64,000 nucleotides of DNA from Photobacterium profundum (GCF_003026285.1 NZ_PYOD01000004.1:1-64000), one strand, 5' to 3'. Positions 46,421-56,092 are shown, counted from the first letter of the stretch. Numbers and translations: made by a program. Notes: generated by a model from the sequence alone, not told the origin.

Positions 46421-47065
46421 ATGAGTATGATTTCACCAGCATTTAGTGATGCGGTGCACGATAGCCAAATTTGTTTTCGTCGTTTATTGAAAGCCATGTC
46501 AGAGCCTGGCGAATGTGTCGAACTGGATCGTCTCAATGATCGCAGCAATGATCATGAAAAGGGGAGTGGTTTTGGCATTATGATGAGTGCCTGCAGCCAA
46601 ACCTTATTGACGCTAGCAGATAACAGCACACCGTTGTGGCTATCACCGAGTTTTATTCAAGACAAAGCAGTAATAGAAAATCTGACGTTTCATATTGGCG
46701 CTCCGATTACGCAAACTGCAGACAGTGCAGCGTTTGCAGCAGTGTCGTACCAAGATAGCGCAACAACGCCGTGGCTAACCTTGCCGCTGTGTATCGGTAA
46801 TGAAGAATACCCTGATCGCAGCACGACCGTGATTGTCGAAACCGACAGTTTATCGAGTGGGGTAGCGCTGACATTGACCGGACCTGGTATCGAAAAAGCT
46901 CGAGATATTTATCTCGGTCAACTTCCTGATGACTTGCTGACCTTGTTATTACAACGCCAACACTTGCCGAGTTTTCCATTGGGATTGGATTATATTTTTG
47001 TGAGCGGTCAACACGTTATTGCCATTCCTCGTTCAACGTTGCTGGAGATCAGCCCATGTATGTAG
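46421..47065 (+). CDS. phnH: C-P lyase core subunit PhnH
   Basis: The 214-residue protein opens with FSDAVHDSQICFRRLLKAMS EPG-type sequence characteristic of PhnH and is part of the PhnGHIJ core. The start at 46421 is chosen since GAAAGGGAC precedes it. It overlaps phnI by 10 bases. Confidence 0.93.
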   Translation: MSMISPAFSDAVHDSQICFRRLLKAMSEPGECVELDRLNDRSNDHEKGSGFGIMMSACSQTLLTLADNSTPLWLSPSFIQDKAVIENLTFHIGAPITQTADSAAFAAVSYQDSATTPWLTLPLCIGNEEYPDRSTTVIVETDSLSSGVALTLTGPGIEKARDIYLGQLPDDLLTLLLQRQHLPSFPLGLDYIFVSGQHVIAIPRSTLLEISPCM

Positions 47066-48210
47066 CTGTGAAAGGCGGTGAGAAAGCGATCAGTACCGCT
47101 CACCAATTACAAGCCGATAAACGCCGTGGTGATAAAGCATTACCTGCATTGTCTGTGGCACAGATCAGTCAACAATTAGCAGGATCTGTCGATCGCGTAA
47201 TGACTGAAGGGGGGATCTACGATAAAGAATTGGCCGCTCTTGCGATTAAACAAGCCGCTGGCGATCTGGTCGAAGCGATCTTTTTACTTCGTGCTTACCG
47301 AACAACCTTGCCACGCTTGGCAACAACGCAACCGGTGAATACCTCGGCAATGCGTATTGAACGTCGTATTTCCGCTACCTATAAAGATTTACCTGGTGGT
47401 CAGGTATTAGGTCCAACGTACGATTATACCCACCGATTGCTGGATTTTTCGTTACTTGCAGAAGGCACTGAGACGACTGCGAGTCGTTCTGAAACAGCAA
47501 CGCAGACCGTTCATGCTCGCATTACAGAACAGGTTGCGAGCGGTGCAGCGTTAGTAAAGGAAGCTGAACCAGAAGTATGCCCACAAGTGCTGGGGATCTT
47601 AGAAAAACTCGACATGATGCTGGTGGAAGAAGATAACCAGCAAGTACCTGAAGATATTACGCTCGAACCTGTTAATTATCCGTGTGATCGATCTGCTCGT
47701 TTGCAGCAATTAGTTCGTGGTGATGAAGGTTTCTTGTTGGCGCTGGGATATTCCACTCAACGTGGTTATGGACGTAACCATCCCTTTGCTGGCGAGATTC
47801 GCTCAGGACAGGTTACGCTGTCACTTCTTCCTGAAGAGCTAGGCTTTGAAATAGAGATCGGCGACCTTGAGCTAACGGAATGCCAGATGATTAATGGCTT
47901 TGTTGGCGATAAAGCGGTGAAACCTAAATTGACTCGAGGCTACGGCCTTACGTTTGGTTTCAATGAGCGCAAGTCTATGTCGATGGCACTGTTAGATCGT
48001 GCTTTACAAGCGCCAGAATTTAACGAAGCGGTTGATAGCCCAGCACAAGATGAAGAGTTCGTATTAGCACATGCCGATAACGTCGAAGCGGCTGGCTTTG
48101 TTTCTCACTTGAAGCTACCACATTACGTCGATTTCCAAGCTGAATTAGAGCTACTGCGCAAGATGCACAAAGAGCATGACGACATGACTCAAGACAGTGA
48201 GGGCAAATAA
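47056..48210 (+). CDS. phnI: C-P lyase core subunit PhnI (ribose triphosphate-phosphonate nucleosidase)
   Basis: The 384-residue protein begins MYVAVKGGEKAI as in all PhnI and has the region GYSTQRGYGRNHPFAGEIR. PhnI exchanges the adenine of ATP for the phosphonate with PhnG, PhnH and PhnL. It is somewhat longer than the E. coli protein (354). It ends one base before phnJ. Confidence 0.95.
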   Translation: MYVAVKGGEKAISTAHQLQADKRRGDKALPALSVAQISQQLAGSVDRVMTEGGIYDKELAALAIKQAAGDLVEAIFLLRAYRTTLPRLATTQPVNTSAMRIERRISATYKDLPGGQVLGPTYDYTHRLLDFSLLAEGTETTASRSETATQTVHARITEQVASGAALVKEAEPEVCPQVLGILEKLDMMLVEEDNQQVPEDITLEPVNYPCDRSARLQQLVRGDEGFLLALGYSTQRGYGRNHPFAGEIRSGQVTLSLLPEELGFEIEIGDLELTECQMINGFVGDKAVKPKLTRGYGLTFGFNERKSMSMALLDRALQAPEFNEAVDSPAQDEEFVLAHADNVEAAGFVSHLKLPHYVDFQAELELLRKMHKEHDDMTQDSEGK

Positions 48211-49113
48211 ATGAGCCAAGTAATTAATGCATCATCAACATGTCAAAGTGATGATTCAAATACCGATTCCTGCACTGATTACAATACAGGTTACAACTAC
48301 GGTTATTTGGATGAGCAAACCAAGCGGATGATTCGCCGTTCATTATTAAAAGCGGTCGCGATTCCAGGATACCAAGTACCGTTCGGTGGCCGTGAAATGC
48401 CAATGCCGTACGGTTGGGGAACGGGTGGGGTCCAACTAACCGCTGCCATTCTGGGTCAAGCAGATACCCTAAAAGTGATCGACCAAGGCGCGGATGACAC
48501 TACTAATGCTGTCTCGATCCGCGAGTTTTTCAAAACGGTAGCGGATGCCCGTACTACTGAACGCACGGTAGATGCGACAGTGATTCAAACCCGTCACCGT
48601 ATTCCAGAGGTATTACTGAAAAAAGATCAGATCCTCGTTTATCAAGTGCCGATCCCAGAGCCGCTGCGCTTTATAGAGCCTCGTGAAACCGAAACCCGAA
48701 AAATGCATGCCCTGCAAGAGTACGGCATTATGCATGTGAAACTGTACGAAGACATTGCGCGCTTTGGCCATATCGCAACTGCATATGCTTACCCCGTGCG
48801 TGTGAATGATCGTTACATCATGGATCCTTCTCCTATTCCAAAATTCGATAACCCTAAAATGGACAACATGCCTGCGCTGCAATTGTTTGGTGCTGGGCGT
48901 GAGAAACGTATTTATGCCATTCCGCCGTTCACCAAGGTACGTAGTTTAGATTTTGAGGATCACCCTTTTGAAATCCAGCAGTGGGATGAACCCTGTAGTA
49001 TTTGCGGGGCGACCAATACCTTCCTAGATGAAGTGGTCACTGATGATGAAGGTAATCGCATGTTCGTGTGTTCAGACACGGACTATTGTGGCTCGCAAGG
49101 GGAAAGCGCATGA
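48211..49113 (+). CDS. phnJ: Radical SAM C-P lyase PhnJ
   Basis: The 300-residue protein is the enzyme that breaks the carbon-phosphorus bond by radical chemistry. The four Cys expected from E. coli PhnJ are present near the end: Cys262, Cys265 (EPCSICG), Cys287 and Cys293 (FVCSDTDYC), which hold the [4Fe-4S] cluster and give the thiyl radical. The N-terminal conserved part reads GYLDEQTKRMIRRSLLKAVA. It overlaps phnK by 4 bases. Confidence 0.96.
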   Translation: MSQVINASSTCQSDDSNTDSCTDYNTGYNYGYLDEQTKRMIRRSLLKAVAIPGYQVPFGGREMPMPYGWGTGGVQLTAAILGQADTLKVIDQGADDTTNAVSIREFFKTVADARTTERTVDATVIQTRHRIPEVLLKKDQILVYQVPIPEPLRFIEPRETETRKMHALQEYGIMHVKLYEDIARFGHIATAYAYPVRVNDRYIMDPSPIPKFDNPKMDNMPALQLFGAGREKRIYAIPPFTKVRSLDFEDHPFEIQQWDEPCSICGATNTFLDEVVTDDEGNRMFVCSDTDYCGSQGESA

Positions 49114-49943
49114 ATACGTCAACGCAACAAGCACTAATTGCCACTACTTCGGATGATGAACAGCCACTATTGTCGGTGAAAAATCTCACTAAATTGTATG
49201 CGCCGGGTAAAGGTTTTTCGCAAGTGTCATTTGATTTATACCCAGGTGAAGTATTGGGCATTGTTGGGGAATCGGGCTCAGGCAAGAGTACCTTACTACA
49301 GGCTATTTCAGGGCGCTTACAGCCTGATGGCGGTGAAGTGTTATACCTACGAGGGGATACTGACACCCCATACCAACAGGTTGAAGAACTGTATGCGATG
49401 GCGGAAAGTCAGCGCCGTCATTTACTACGCACAGAATGGGGGGTTGTACACCAACACCCAATGGATGGCTTGCGTGGTCGCGTTTCTGCTGGGGGCAATA
49501 TTGGTGAGCGTTTAATGGCCGTCGGCCAACGTAATTACAGTGAAATCCGCGAGCAATCTGCTACATGGTTAACCGATGTTGAAATTCCGGTCGAGCGGAT
49601 TGATGACATGCCGACGACATTTTCTGGCGGTATGCAGCAGCGATTGCAGATCGCCCGTAATTTAGTCACGCACCCGAAGCTAATTTTTATGGATGAGCCG
49701 ACAGGGGGCTTGGATGTTTCAGTGCAGGCAAAGCTACTGGATCTATTACGTCAGTTAGTAACTGAGCTGGATTTGGCTGTGATTATCGTGACTCACGATC
49801 TGGCTGTTGCGCGTTTGTTGGCGCACCGTTTAATGGTGATGAAACACAGTGAAGTGGTCGAAACAGGGCTGACCGATCAAGTGTTGGATGATCCACAGCA
49901 TCCGTATACCCAGTTACTTGTATCGTCAGTGCTGCAGAACTAA
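49110..49943 (+). CDS. phnK: C-P lyase ABC-type ATPase PhnK
   Basis: The 277-residue ABC ATPase has Walker A GESGSGKST, signature FSGGMQQR and Walker B LIFMDEPTGGLD. PhnK docks on PhnJ in the core complex and is not a transporter part. The ATG at 49110 overlaps the phnJ stop (ATGA); the frame reaching back to 49068 lies inside phnJ. The N-terminus is about 20 residues longer than usual. Confidence 0.94.
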   Translation: MNTSTQQALIATTSDDEQPLLSVKNLTKLYAPGKGFSQVSFDLYPGEVLGIVGESGSGKSTLLQAISGRLQPDGGEVLYLRGDTDTPYQQVEELYAMAESQRRHLLRTEWGVVHQHPMDGLRGRVSAGGNIGERLMAVGQRNYSEIREQSATWLTDVEIPVERIDDMPTTFSGGMQQRLQIARNLVTHPKLIFMDEPTGGLDVSVQAKLLDLLRQLVTELDLAVIIVTHDLAVARLLAHRLMVMKHSEVVETGLTDQVLDDPQHPYTQLLVSSVLQN

Positions 49944-49955
49944 AAAGGATATCTC

Positions 49956-50675
49956 ATGACTTCAATGGTAAACGTTTCAAATGTCAGTAAAACTTTTGTT
50001 TTGCATAATCAAAATGGCATGTCACTACCGGTGTTAACTCAGGCCAATTTAACCGTTTCGCAAGGTGAATGCGTGGTGTTGCATGGTCATTCCGGCTCGG
50101 GTAAATCGACCTTGTTACGCGCCTTATACAGTAACTATCTGGTTGATCAAGGCAGCATCGAGATATTGCACCATGGCCATTGGGTCGACTTGGCACAAGC
50201 TACTCCGCGTGAGGTTCTGAATGTGCGCCGTGACACTATTGGTTGGGTGAGTCAGTTCCTGCGTGTAATTCCCCGCATTAGTGCATTAGAAGTGGTGATG
50301 CAGCCAATGATTGAACGAGGCGGATGCCGCAAGGCAGCGGAAGTGAAAGCAACTTCATTGTTGGCGCGTTTGAATGTACCAGAACACCTTTGGCACCTTG
50401 CACCTGCAACATTTTCGGGTGGTGAGCAGCAACGTGTCAATATTGCACGAGGCTTTATTGTGGATTATCCCGTGTTATTGCTTGATGAACCAACAGCGTC
50501 GTTAGACACCGAAAACAGTGCGGTAGTGGTCAGTTTGATCAATGAAGCCAAACAACGTGGTGCTGCAATCGTTGGTATTTTTCATGATGAAGATGTACGA
50601 GAGAAAGTGGCAGATCGTTTATATGCCATGCAACCAGTGAATACGGCAACGGAACTGCAATCTCAGTGCGCTTAA
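49956..50675 (+). CDS. phnL: C-P lyase ABC-type ATPase PhnL
   Basis: The 239-residue ABC ATPase has Walker [10 protein letters not shown], signature FSGGEQQR and Walker [12 protein letters not shown]. PhnL works with PhnGHI in forming the ribose-phosphonate and binds the core with PhnK. AAAGGATATCTC precedes the ATG. Confidence 0.94.
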   Translation: MTSMVNVSNVSKTFVLHNQNGMSLPVLTQANLTVSQGECVVLHGHSGSGKSTLLRALYSNYLVDQGSIEILHHGHWVDLAQATPREVLNVRRDTIGWVSQFLRVIPRISALEVVMQPMIERGGCRKAAEVKATSLLARLNVPEHLWHLAPATFSGGEQQRVNIARGFIVDYPVLLLDEPTASLDTENSAVVVSLINEAKQRGAAIVGIFHDEDVREKVADRLYAMQPVNTATELQSQCA

Positions 50676-50771
50676 TTTAATTGCCTAGAACTTGAAGCTT
50701 AACCTTGAAGCTTAATAAAGACAGGCAAAGCGTTATCAATAAGCCAACGGTGTGAAATAAAGGATGACAGA

Positions 50772-51908
50772 ATGATCATTACCAACGTGAACTTGGTACT
50801 TGAAGACCAAACAGTAAAAGGCTCGATTGAAATTGAAGGCGGTATTATCCGCACCCTATCAGATACTGTTAGCCAGTTACCCCAAGCGATAGACGGGGAA
50901 GATGGTTGGTTAATGCCAGGGTTGATTGAGCTACATACCGATAATTTAGAAAAGTATTTTACACCACGGCCGAAGGTAGATTGGCCACCGTTTTCTGCTA
51001 TGAGCGCACACGACGCGCAATTAGTCTCATCTGGCATTACCACGGTATTGGATGCCGTCGCGTTGGGTGATTACCGTGAAGGCGGTAAACGGCACGATAA
51101 TCTCGATAAGCTGATAGAGACAGTGATAGAAAGCCAGCGTCGAGGCGTTAATCGTGCAGACCACTTTTTGCATTTACGTTGCGAAGTGCCGCACGAAACG
51201 ACGGTCGATATGTTTAAGCGTTACGCACATTTACCTGATGTGCATTTAGTCTCTTTGATGGATCATGCGCCGGGTCAGCGTCAATTTGTGAATGTGCAAA
51301 AATATCGCGACTATTATCAAGGTAAGTACAAGTTTAACGACCAACAAATGGCAGCGTTTGAAGTTGAACAGCGTGAACGATCACAAGTATGGTCGGCACC
51401 TAACCGTGAAGCTATTTGCCAATACTGTCGCGAGCATAATATTCCGATGGCTAGCCATGATGATGCCACCGTTGCACACGTTGAAGAATCGAAAGCGCTA
51501 AAAATGGTGATTGCAGAATTTCCAACCACCGTCGCAGCGGCACAAGCGTCACATGCTTTAGGGCTGAAAGTCATGATGGGAGCGCCTAACGTGGTACGAG
51601 GCGGGTCTCATTCCGGCAATGTTGCTGCTCATGAGCTGGCACAGCTAGGAGTGTTAGATATTCTTTCATCTGATTATTACCCTAGTAGTTTATTAGATGC
51701 CATCTTCCGTATTGCGCACGACGATCGTAATGGGTATTCCCTGGCGACGGCGACCCAATTAGCAACCATAAATCCGGCGCAGGCCCTGCAATTGGATGAT
51801 CGCGGTGTAATTGAGGAAGGAAAACGTGCCGACTTATTGCTGGCTCATCAGCGTCACGACCATACGTATGCAACGCGTGTTTGGCGTGAAGGGAAAGCTG
51901 TATTCTAA
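50772..51908 (+). CDS. phnM: Triphosphate hydrolase PhnM
   Basis: The 378-residue amidohydrolase-fold protein has GLIELHTDNLEK (metal-binding; the family uses HxD rather than HxH), the region MASHDDATVAH and ILSSDYYPSS. It removes pyrophosphate from the ribose-triphosphate phosphonate. The 96-base gap before it holds a short direct repeat TTGAAGCTTAA (from about 50691) but no clear terminator. Confidence 0.95.
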   Translation: MIITNVNLVLEDQTVKGSIEIEGGIIRTLSDTVSQLPQAIDGEDGWLMPGLIELHTDNLEKYFTPRPKVDWPPFSAMSAHDAQLVSSGITTVLDAVALGDYREGGKRHDNLDKLIETVIESQRRGVNRADHFLHLRCEVPHETTVDMFKRYAHLPDVHLVSLMDHAPGQRQFVNVQKYRDYYQGKYKFNDQQMAAFEVEQRERSQVWSAPNREAICQYCREHNIPMASHDDATVAHVEESKALKMVIAEFPTTVAAAQASHALGLKVMMGAPNVVRGGSHSGNVAAHELAQLGVLDILSSDYYPSSLLDAIFRIAHDDRNGYSLATATQLATINPAQALQLDDRGVIEEGKRADLLLAHQRHDHTYATRVWREGKAVF

Positions 51909-51927
51909 TTAAACGAAGGATCAATCT

Positions 51928-52533
51928 ATGGCTCGAATTTTTTATGTCATTGGTGCCTCAGGTGCAGGAAAAGACAGTGTAATTGATGCGGTGCGTCAGG
52001 CTTGGCCTTCCAATATCTTGGTTGCCCATCGTTACATCACCCGCGCAGCATGTGCGGGTGGTGAAAACCATATTGCGCTAACCGAAGCAGAATTTGTCTA
52101 TCGTCGGCACCATGATTTATTCGCGATGTATTGGCAAGCTAATGGGCTGCATTATGGGGTGGGGTTAGAAGTCGATTTATGGTTAGCCAACGGCTGTGAT
52201 GTCATGGTAAATGGATCCCGCGAGTTCTTACCCCAAGCGCTTGCACAGTATGGAAACTTATTAGTACCTGTTGTTGTCGATGTTGCTTTGAGTGTGCTTG
52301 AGCAACGGTTACGCATTCGTGGTCGTGAAACAGAAGCCGAAATTCAGCAACGGCTTATGCGCGCGCGAGACTTTCAACACTGCGTGTTAGCAGATGGTAG
52401 TGCTCATGCTGATATGACTGAAAGTTGCGAACGGTGGCGGTTGGATAACAGCGGAACTATCGCGCAAACATTAGCGCAATTTAACCGTTACTACTGCGCT
52501 GAACTTGAACCAGAGTCGGTAGGGTATCGATGA
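51928..52533 (+). CDS. phnN: Ribose 1,5-bisphosphokinase
   Basis: The 201-residue guanylate-kinase-like enzyme has the P-loop GASGAGKDS (about 9-17) and RYITRAACAGGENH. It phosphorylates ribose 1,5-bisphosphate to PRPP, the last step linking C-P lyase products to nucleotide metabolism. It overlaps phnP by 4 bases. Confidence 0.95.
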   Translation: MARIFYVIGASGAGKDSVIDAVRQAWPSNILVAHRYITRAACAGGENHIALTEAEFVYRRHHDLFAMYWQANGLHYGVGLEVDLWLANGCDVMVNGSREFLPQALAQYGNLLVPVVVDVALSVLEQRLRIRGRETEAEIQQRLMRARDFQHCVLADGSAHADMTESCERWRLDNSGTIAQTLAQFNRYYCAELEPESVGYR

Positions 52534-53297
52534 AACTGACCTTATTGGGAACGGGCAATGCCGGCATGTTGCCCGTTTACGGTTGTACCTGCCAAGCTTG
52601 CGATCGTGCCCAGCATACCTTGTCGTATCGACGTAAAAAAACGTCAGCGGTGATCGAACATCAAGGTAAGCAATTATTGTTGGATGCTAACGCGGATGAT
52701 CTGCTCACGCGTTTTCCCGCGGGCAGTATCGATAGAATATTACTGACCCATTATCACATGGATCATGTGCATAGTTTATTTGATCTACGCTGGGGGGAAG
52801 GCACACCTATTCGTGTTGACGGGCCGGATGATCCCCAAGGCTGTGATGATTTGTTCAAACATCCCGGATTATTGGTTTTTCGGCCTCCACTAACAGCCTT
52901 TAAAGCGTTTAGTTGGCAAGGTATTACCATTACGCCATTGCCGATGAACCACTCCAAAGTGTGCTTTGGTTATTGCTTTGAATGGCAAGGACGACGTATT
53001 GCGTACTTAACCGATACGTTGGGATTACGAGAAGATGTAACTGCGTGGCTAGTTGCAAACCCCATTGAAATGATGCTGATTGATTGTAGTTTTCCGCCCT
53101 CGTCATCTCGAGAAGGTCGCCCACCAGTGAATCATAATGACACCGATACGGTGCGTATTATTCAACAGGAATGCCACCCCAAAAAAATGGGATTGATTCA
53201 TGTTGGTCATGATTTGGAGTCGTGGGCGATGGATAACCCTAATTACTTTACCGCGTGCCGCTTTCTGGCCTTTGATGAACAGGAATTTGATCTATGA
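52530..53297 (+). CDS. phnP: Phosphoribosyl cyclic phosphodiesterase
   Basis: The 255-residue metallo-beta-lactamase-fold protein has [11 protein letters not shown] (metal ligands) and an early Cys cluster YGCTCQAC that holds the structural zinc of PhnP. It opens the 1,2-cyclic phosphate left after C-P cleavage to ribose 1,5-bisphosphate, the substrate of PhnN. It overlaps its neighbours on both sides by 4 bases. Confidence 0.95.
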   Translation: MKLTLLGTGNAGMLPVYGCTCQACDRAQHTLSYRRKKTSAVIEHQGKQLLLDANADDLLTRFPAGSIDRILLTHYHMDHVHSLFDLRWGEGTPIRVDGPDDPQGCDDLFKHPGLLVFRPPLTAFKAFSWQGITITPLPMNHSKVCFGYCFEWQGRRIAYLTDTLGLREDVTAWLVANPIEMMLIDCSFPPSSSREGRPPVNHNDTDTVRIIQQECHPKKMGLIHVGHDLESWAMDNPNYFTACRFLAFDEQEFDL

Positions 53298-53968
53298 GCC
53301 AACCTGCGACACAGATACTGGATGCAACCCCTTCTGTTGCCCCTGACAGTAAGTTACACAGCACGACATTAGGTCGGTGGACGGAAATTGCCGAACGTTG
53401 CATTCTTAATAATGTCACCGTAGGTGATTACAGCTATATACAAAATGACTGCAACCTGATGTTTACCGAGGTGGGAAAATTTACGTCGATTGCAGCCAGT
53501 GTTCGCATTAATCCCAGTAATCACCCTTGGTGGCGACCGACCTTACACCATTTCACCTATCGCCCAGGTAAATTTCAGTTGGGTGAAGAGGGCACTGCGG
53601 TTGATGATGAAATTTTTGACTGGCGTGAAGAAGACAAAGTCGTGATTGGTCACGATGTCTGGATTGGGCATGGGGCGATCGTGTTGCCCGGTGTGAGTAT
53701 TGGAAATGGCGCGATTGTCGGTGCGGGTAGTGTTGTGACGAAAGATGTACCACCATGGACGATTGTGGTCGGTAACCCTGCTCGGGTATTACGTCCTCGA
53801 TTTGAATCGCATGAGATGGGGGAGCGACTGGAAGCTCTTGCGTGGTGGGATTGGTCTGATGACAAGCTCAAACAAAATCTCAGTATGTTTCGAGAAGATA
53901 CCGCTGACTTTCTTACCTATGCTGAGGCGATGATGGAAAAGAAGAATAGCTTATTTCCTGCTGAATAG
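53294..53968 (+). CDS. Phosphonate-operon hexapeptide acetyltransferase
   Basis: The 224-residue left-handed beta-helix acetyltransferase has repeated hexapeptides ([17 protein letters not shown], then [33 protein letters not shown]) and the expected insert with [17 protein letters not shown]. It belongs to the chloramphenicol-acetyltransferase-like type often found in phn operons. It takes the place of the GNAT enzyme PhnO of E. coli, which acetylates aminophosphonates, so a similar detoxifying or preparatory role is inferred. Overlap with phnP shows it is part of the operon. Confidence 0.88.
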   Translation: MSQPATQILDATPSVAPDSKLHSTTLGRWTEIAERCILNNVTVGDYSYIQNDCNLMFTEVGKFTSIAASVRINPSNHPWWRPTLHHFTYRPGKFQLGEEGTAVDDEIFDWREEDKVVIGHDVWIGHGAIVLPGVSIGNGAIVGAGSVVTKDVPPWTIVVGNPARVLRPRFESHEMGERLEALAWWDWSDDKLKQNLSMFREDTADFLTYAEAMMEKKNSLFPAE

Positions 53969-54227
53969 GTACGCAGGAGAAAGACTGAATGTGTTGAATA
54001 TCTAGCATAAGAATTTTGTATGCTCGGCTGAATTGGTATTCATATGATTAGTGGTAAATAGGACTAATTAAAGTTTAAACAACTGTTTAGTTTGCCGTAA
54101 AGTAAAATATTGCTACAAAAACAGAGAATATGTTGTGATCTCCTGTGAAATTAAATGCACTTAAGCCTGCTTTTTTAGGCATTTAATGTAGAGTGGTTAT
54201 GAGTGATGAAGATCACATTTAAACCAA
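53969..54227. other. Intergenic region before the riboswitch
   Basis: No gene. AT-rich, with a small hairpin GCCT/AGGC (about 54164-54179) over a T run that might end the phn transcript. It should hold the promoter of the riboswitch transcript. Confidence 0.45.
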
Positions 54228-54313
54228 ATAACCACATTATTGGCAAACTATCCTAAAGGGTAGGACGCAAAGCTTCCGGTCTGTCGACGCCAGTCTATGA
54301 TAGCGGGGTTACC
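54228..54313 (+). promoter_or_regulatory. Cyclic di-GMP-I (GEMM) riboswitch
   Basis: The sequence contains the invariant GEMM-I parts in order: GGCAAAC, a short stem with loop, GGACGCAAAGC, TTCCGG, and TAGCGGGGTTACC, the same order as in the well-known Vibrio cholerae Vc2 aptamer. TAACC (54229-54233) can close P1 with GGTTA (54307-54311). Directly after it CGTCTT/AAGACG (54313-54327) can form a hairpin that may be the expression platform. Confidence 0.92.
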
Positions 54314-54393
54314 GTCTTTTCAAGACGTAAAATTGCATCAAGCATGCCGATTCTATGGTTGTTTTTTTCTATAAAACAACGGGATCAGTGATA

Positions 54394-54537
54394 ATGATTA
54401 TTACAAAAAACACACTTCTACCAGTTACCTTGGCGCTGTTTAGCTCAGGATATTGTATTCAATTGCCACCTAGTGCGACTCAGTTTGATCCGGGTGTAGG
54501 TTCAGATTGGAGTACAGCTTGGACTAAGCTGAACTAA
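54394..54537 (+). CDS. 47-residue putative exported peptide under the c-di-GMP riboswitch
   Basis: The frame reads [21 protein letters not shown] at the N-terminus, like a short signal peptide, followed by about 26 polar residues with [17 protein letters not shown] at the end. GGGA lies 10 bases before the ATG; an upstream in-frame ATG at 54355 would add 13 residues overlapping a T-rich hairpin. I recognise no family. A Cys at 21 might be lipidated, though SGYC is not a good lipobox. As the first gene after the aptamer it must be the main controlled product, perhaps with the cytochrome behind it. Confidence 0.65.
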   Translation: MIITKNTLLPVTLALFSSGYCIQLPPSATQFDPGVGSDWSTAWTKLN

Positions 54538-54572
54538 CCCCTTTCACCAGCCTTGTCATGGGGTTGGTCTTC
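54538..54572 (+). terminator. Possible hairpin between peptide and cytochrome genes
   Basis: ACCCC (54537-54541 region) can pair with GGGGT (54560-54564). Stem is short and the T run poor; it may cause only partial termination. Confidence 0.35.
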
Positions 54573-54627
54573 CTGCTTATCTACGTCCTAATTATGTTAA
54601 ACGTCTAAACTCAAGGCTAATAGTATT

Positions 54628-55164
54628 ATGAGAACCCATTATGATATTTTGACCCGAGTGCTTCACTGGATTATGGCTACAGTCATTATATATGCAATGT
54701 GTGCTGGCTATATCATGCACCTCGTCATCGATTCCTCCCCTCATATCTTTAACTTTTTGTCGGTGCTGAATATGTCACTGGCAACAGTAGGATCAGCTCT
54801 TTTTATTGTCCGTTTTGTTTGGAGCTTCTTACGTCCGACAATTAGCGGTATTAAAGCTAGCGGTTCACTGCAGAATAAGATTGCTCATGTAGCTCATTCT
54901 TTACTGTATTTTTTGATGTTTACTGTGTTTGTGAGTGGCTTTCTGATGCTAAAGACTGGGTATGATCTGTTTTGGTTAATACCGATCGATAATTTGATTA
55001 GCGATCCAGAGATCAATGCCTTTTTCTTTACAGTGCACAGAGTTAGTTGTGCAATGTTGGCGCTATTAGTCGTTGTGCATGCATCTGCGGCTTTGCATCA
55101 TCATTATAAAAAAAAGAACAATGTACTTCATCGAATGGTAGGACCCGCACTAAAGGCGAGATAG
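54628..55164 (+). CDS. Cytochrome b561-family membrane protein
   Basis: The 178-residue inner-membrane protein has four helices with the paired haem-ligand histidines of bacterial cytochrome b561: His12 region (RVLHWIMA), His about 46 or 88-90 (KIAHVAHSLLYF), and HRVSCAM and VVVHASAALHHHY near the end. CybB-type proteins pass electrons from quinol or superoxide. It begins 90 bases after the small peptide gene, so it may share the c-di-GMP riboswitch. Confidence 0.85.
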   Translation: MRTHYDILTRVLHWIMATVIIYAMCAGYIMHLVIDSSPHIFNFLSVLNMSLATVGSALFIVRFVWSFLRPTISGIKASGSLQNKIAHVAHSLLYFLMFTVFVSGFLMLKTGYDLFWLIPIDNLISDPEINAFFFTVHRVSCAMLALLVVVHASAALHHHYKKKNNVLHRMVGPALKAR

Positions 55165-55174
55165 CGGGTTGTGA

Positions 55175-55210
55175 AGCTTGCACCATGAGGTGAATACCAT
55201 GGTGTAAGCT
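55175..55210 (+). terminator. Hairpin after cytochrome b561
   Basis: AGCTTGCACCAT (55175-55186) pairs with ATGGTGTAAGCT (55199-55210), one G-T pair. No strong T run follows, so the terminator call is tentative. Confidence 0.5.
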
Positions 55211-55332
55211 CCTCATATTAAATTATTACCACTAGGTAAAAGTAATTTGTAATTTACTGTGATTATCATTTGTGAGGAAATAAATATACTGTGCTCTCTT
55301 CTTTCAACAGCAGTAAGACAACGAGGCAAAGC

Positions 55333-55662
55333 ATGGGCTGGGTATTTTTATTATTGGGCGTACTTGCAGAAGCAACATCGCATGTAGCATTAAAAGCAAC
55401 AAATGGTTTTACTAACCCGTTACCTAGCGCCATTGTAATTCTTGGTCACCTGACCGCATTTTTATTTTTAGGCCAAGCAATGAAGAATTTACCCGTTGGT
55501 ATTGTTCATGCGTCTTGGGCTGGGCTTGCAATAGTATTAGTCACGCTGATGTCGAATATTATTTATAAACAGCATCTAGATGCCAAGGTATGGCTGGGGA
55601 TGGTCGTGATTGGCATTGGTATTGCCATTATTAATCTCTCTTCAGTTCCTCATACGCATTAA
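55333..55662 (+). CDS. SMR-family multidrug/cation efflux protein
   Basis: The 109-residue four-helix protein has the SMR essential Glu13 in LLGVLAEATSHVALK and GIVHASWAGLAIVLVTL in helix 3. It works as an antiparallel dimer that exchanges protons for toxic cations or guanidinium. GAGG lies six bases before ATG 55333; the longer frame from GTG 55291 has no such site. It is followed two bases on by the reading frame of a small hypothetical gene. Confidence 0.88.
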   Translation: MGWVFLLLGVLAEATSHVALKATNGFTNPLPSAIVILGHLTAFLFLGQAMKNLPVGIVHASWAGLAIVLVTLMSNIIYKQHLDAKVWLGMVVIGIGIAIINLSSVPHTH

Positions 55663-55682
55663 GCTTGATCTTAGGGGGAGTT

Positions 55683-55928
55683 ATGAATCAACAACGAGCA
55701 GAAAATCTCTATTTTTATCTCAGGCAGCAGCACGCACCGCAAAAAGATATTAATGCGGTGCTTAAACTGCTAAAGCAAAACTACAGTATCGATTTGGCAC
55801 AATTAGAAAAACGGTACCGTAAAACGTTAGGTTATTCGCCCAACCGATTTGATATTAATACTTATGGCACCGCCGGTTCACGTACGATGAACCAAACACG
55901 GCAGATGCAAAAAAATGAAATGCACTAA
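55683..55928 (+). CDS. Small hypothetical protein, C-terminal part duplicated downstream
   Basis: The 81-residue protein is highly charged and helical (NQQRAENLYFYLRQQHAPQK) and ends with NRFDINTYGTAGSRT. GGGGGAG precedes the ATG, a strong ribosome site. The last 40 codons plus the 3' flank recur in damaged form at 56786-56906. No known domain. Confidence 0.65.
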   Translation: MNQQRAENLYFYLRQQHAPQKDINAVLKLLKQNYSIDLAQLEKRYRKTLGYSPNRFDINTYGTAGSRTMNQTRQMQKNEMH

Positions 55929-55938
55929 AGGTGAAATA
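55817..55938 (+). repeat. Direct repeat copy 1 (3' end of the hypothetical gene)
   Basis: This 120-base stretch, with TTTGATATTAATACTTATGG and GCACTAAAGGTGAAA, is repeated at about 56786-56906 with scattered mismatches. The two copies bracket 850 bases containing a broken gene and an intact ABM-type gene. Confidence 0.85.
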
Positions 55939-56092
55939 ACAACTTATCCGCCTGAGGCATTCACCTCACTCACCCTATTATGCTTTCAGAGACCGTTTGA
56001 AGTTCGTCATTAACCATTATTTCACCTGTACTGACCATGTGAGTTCTGTCTTTTATCACTATTATTACTTCATTCCAACGAGAGGTAAAATC

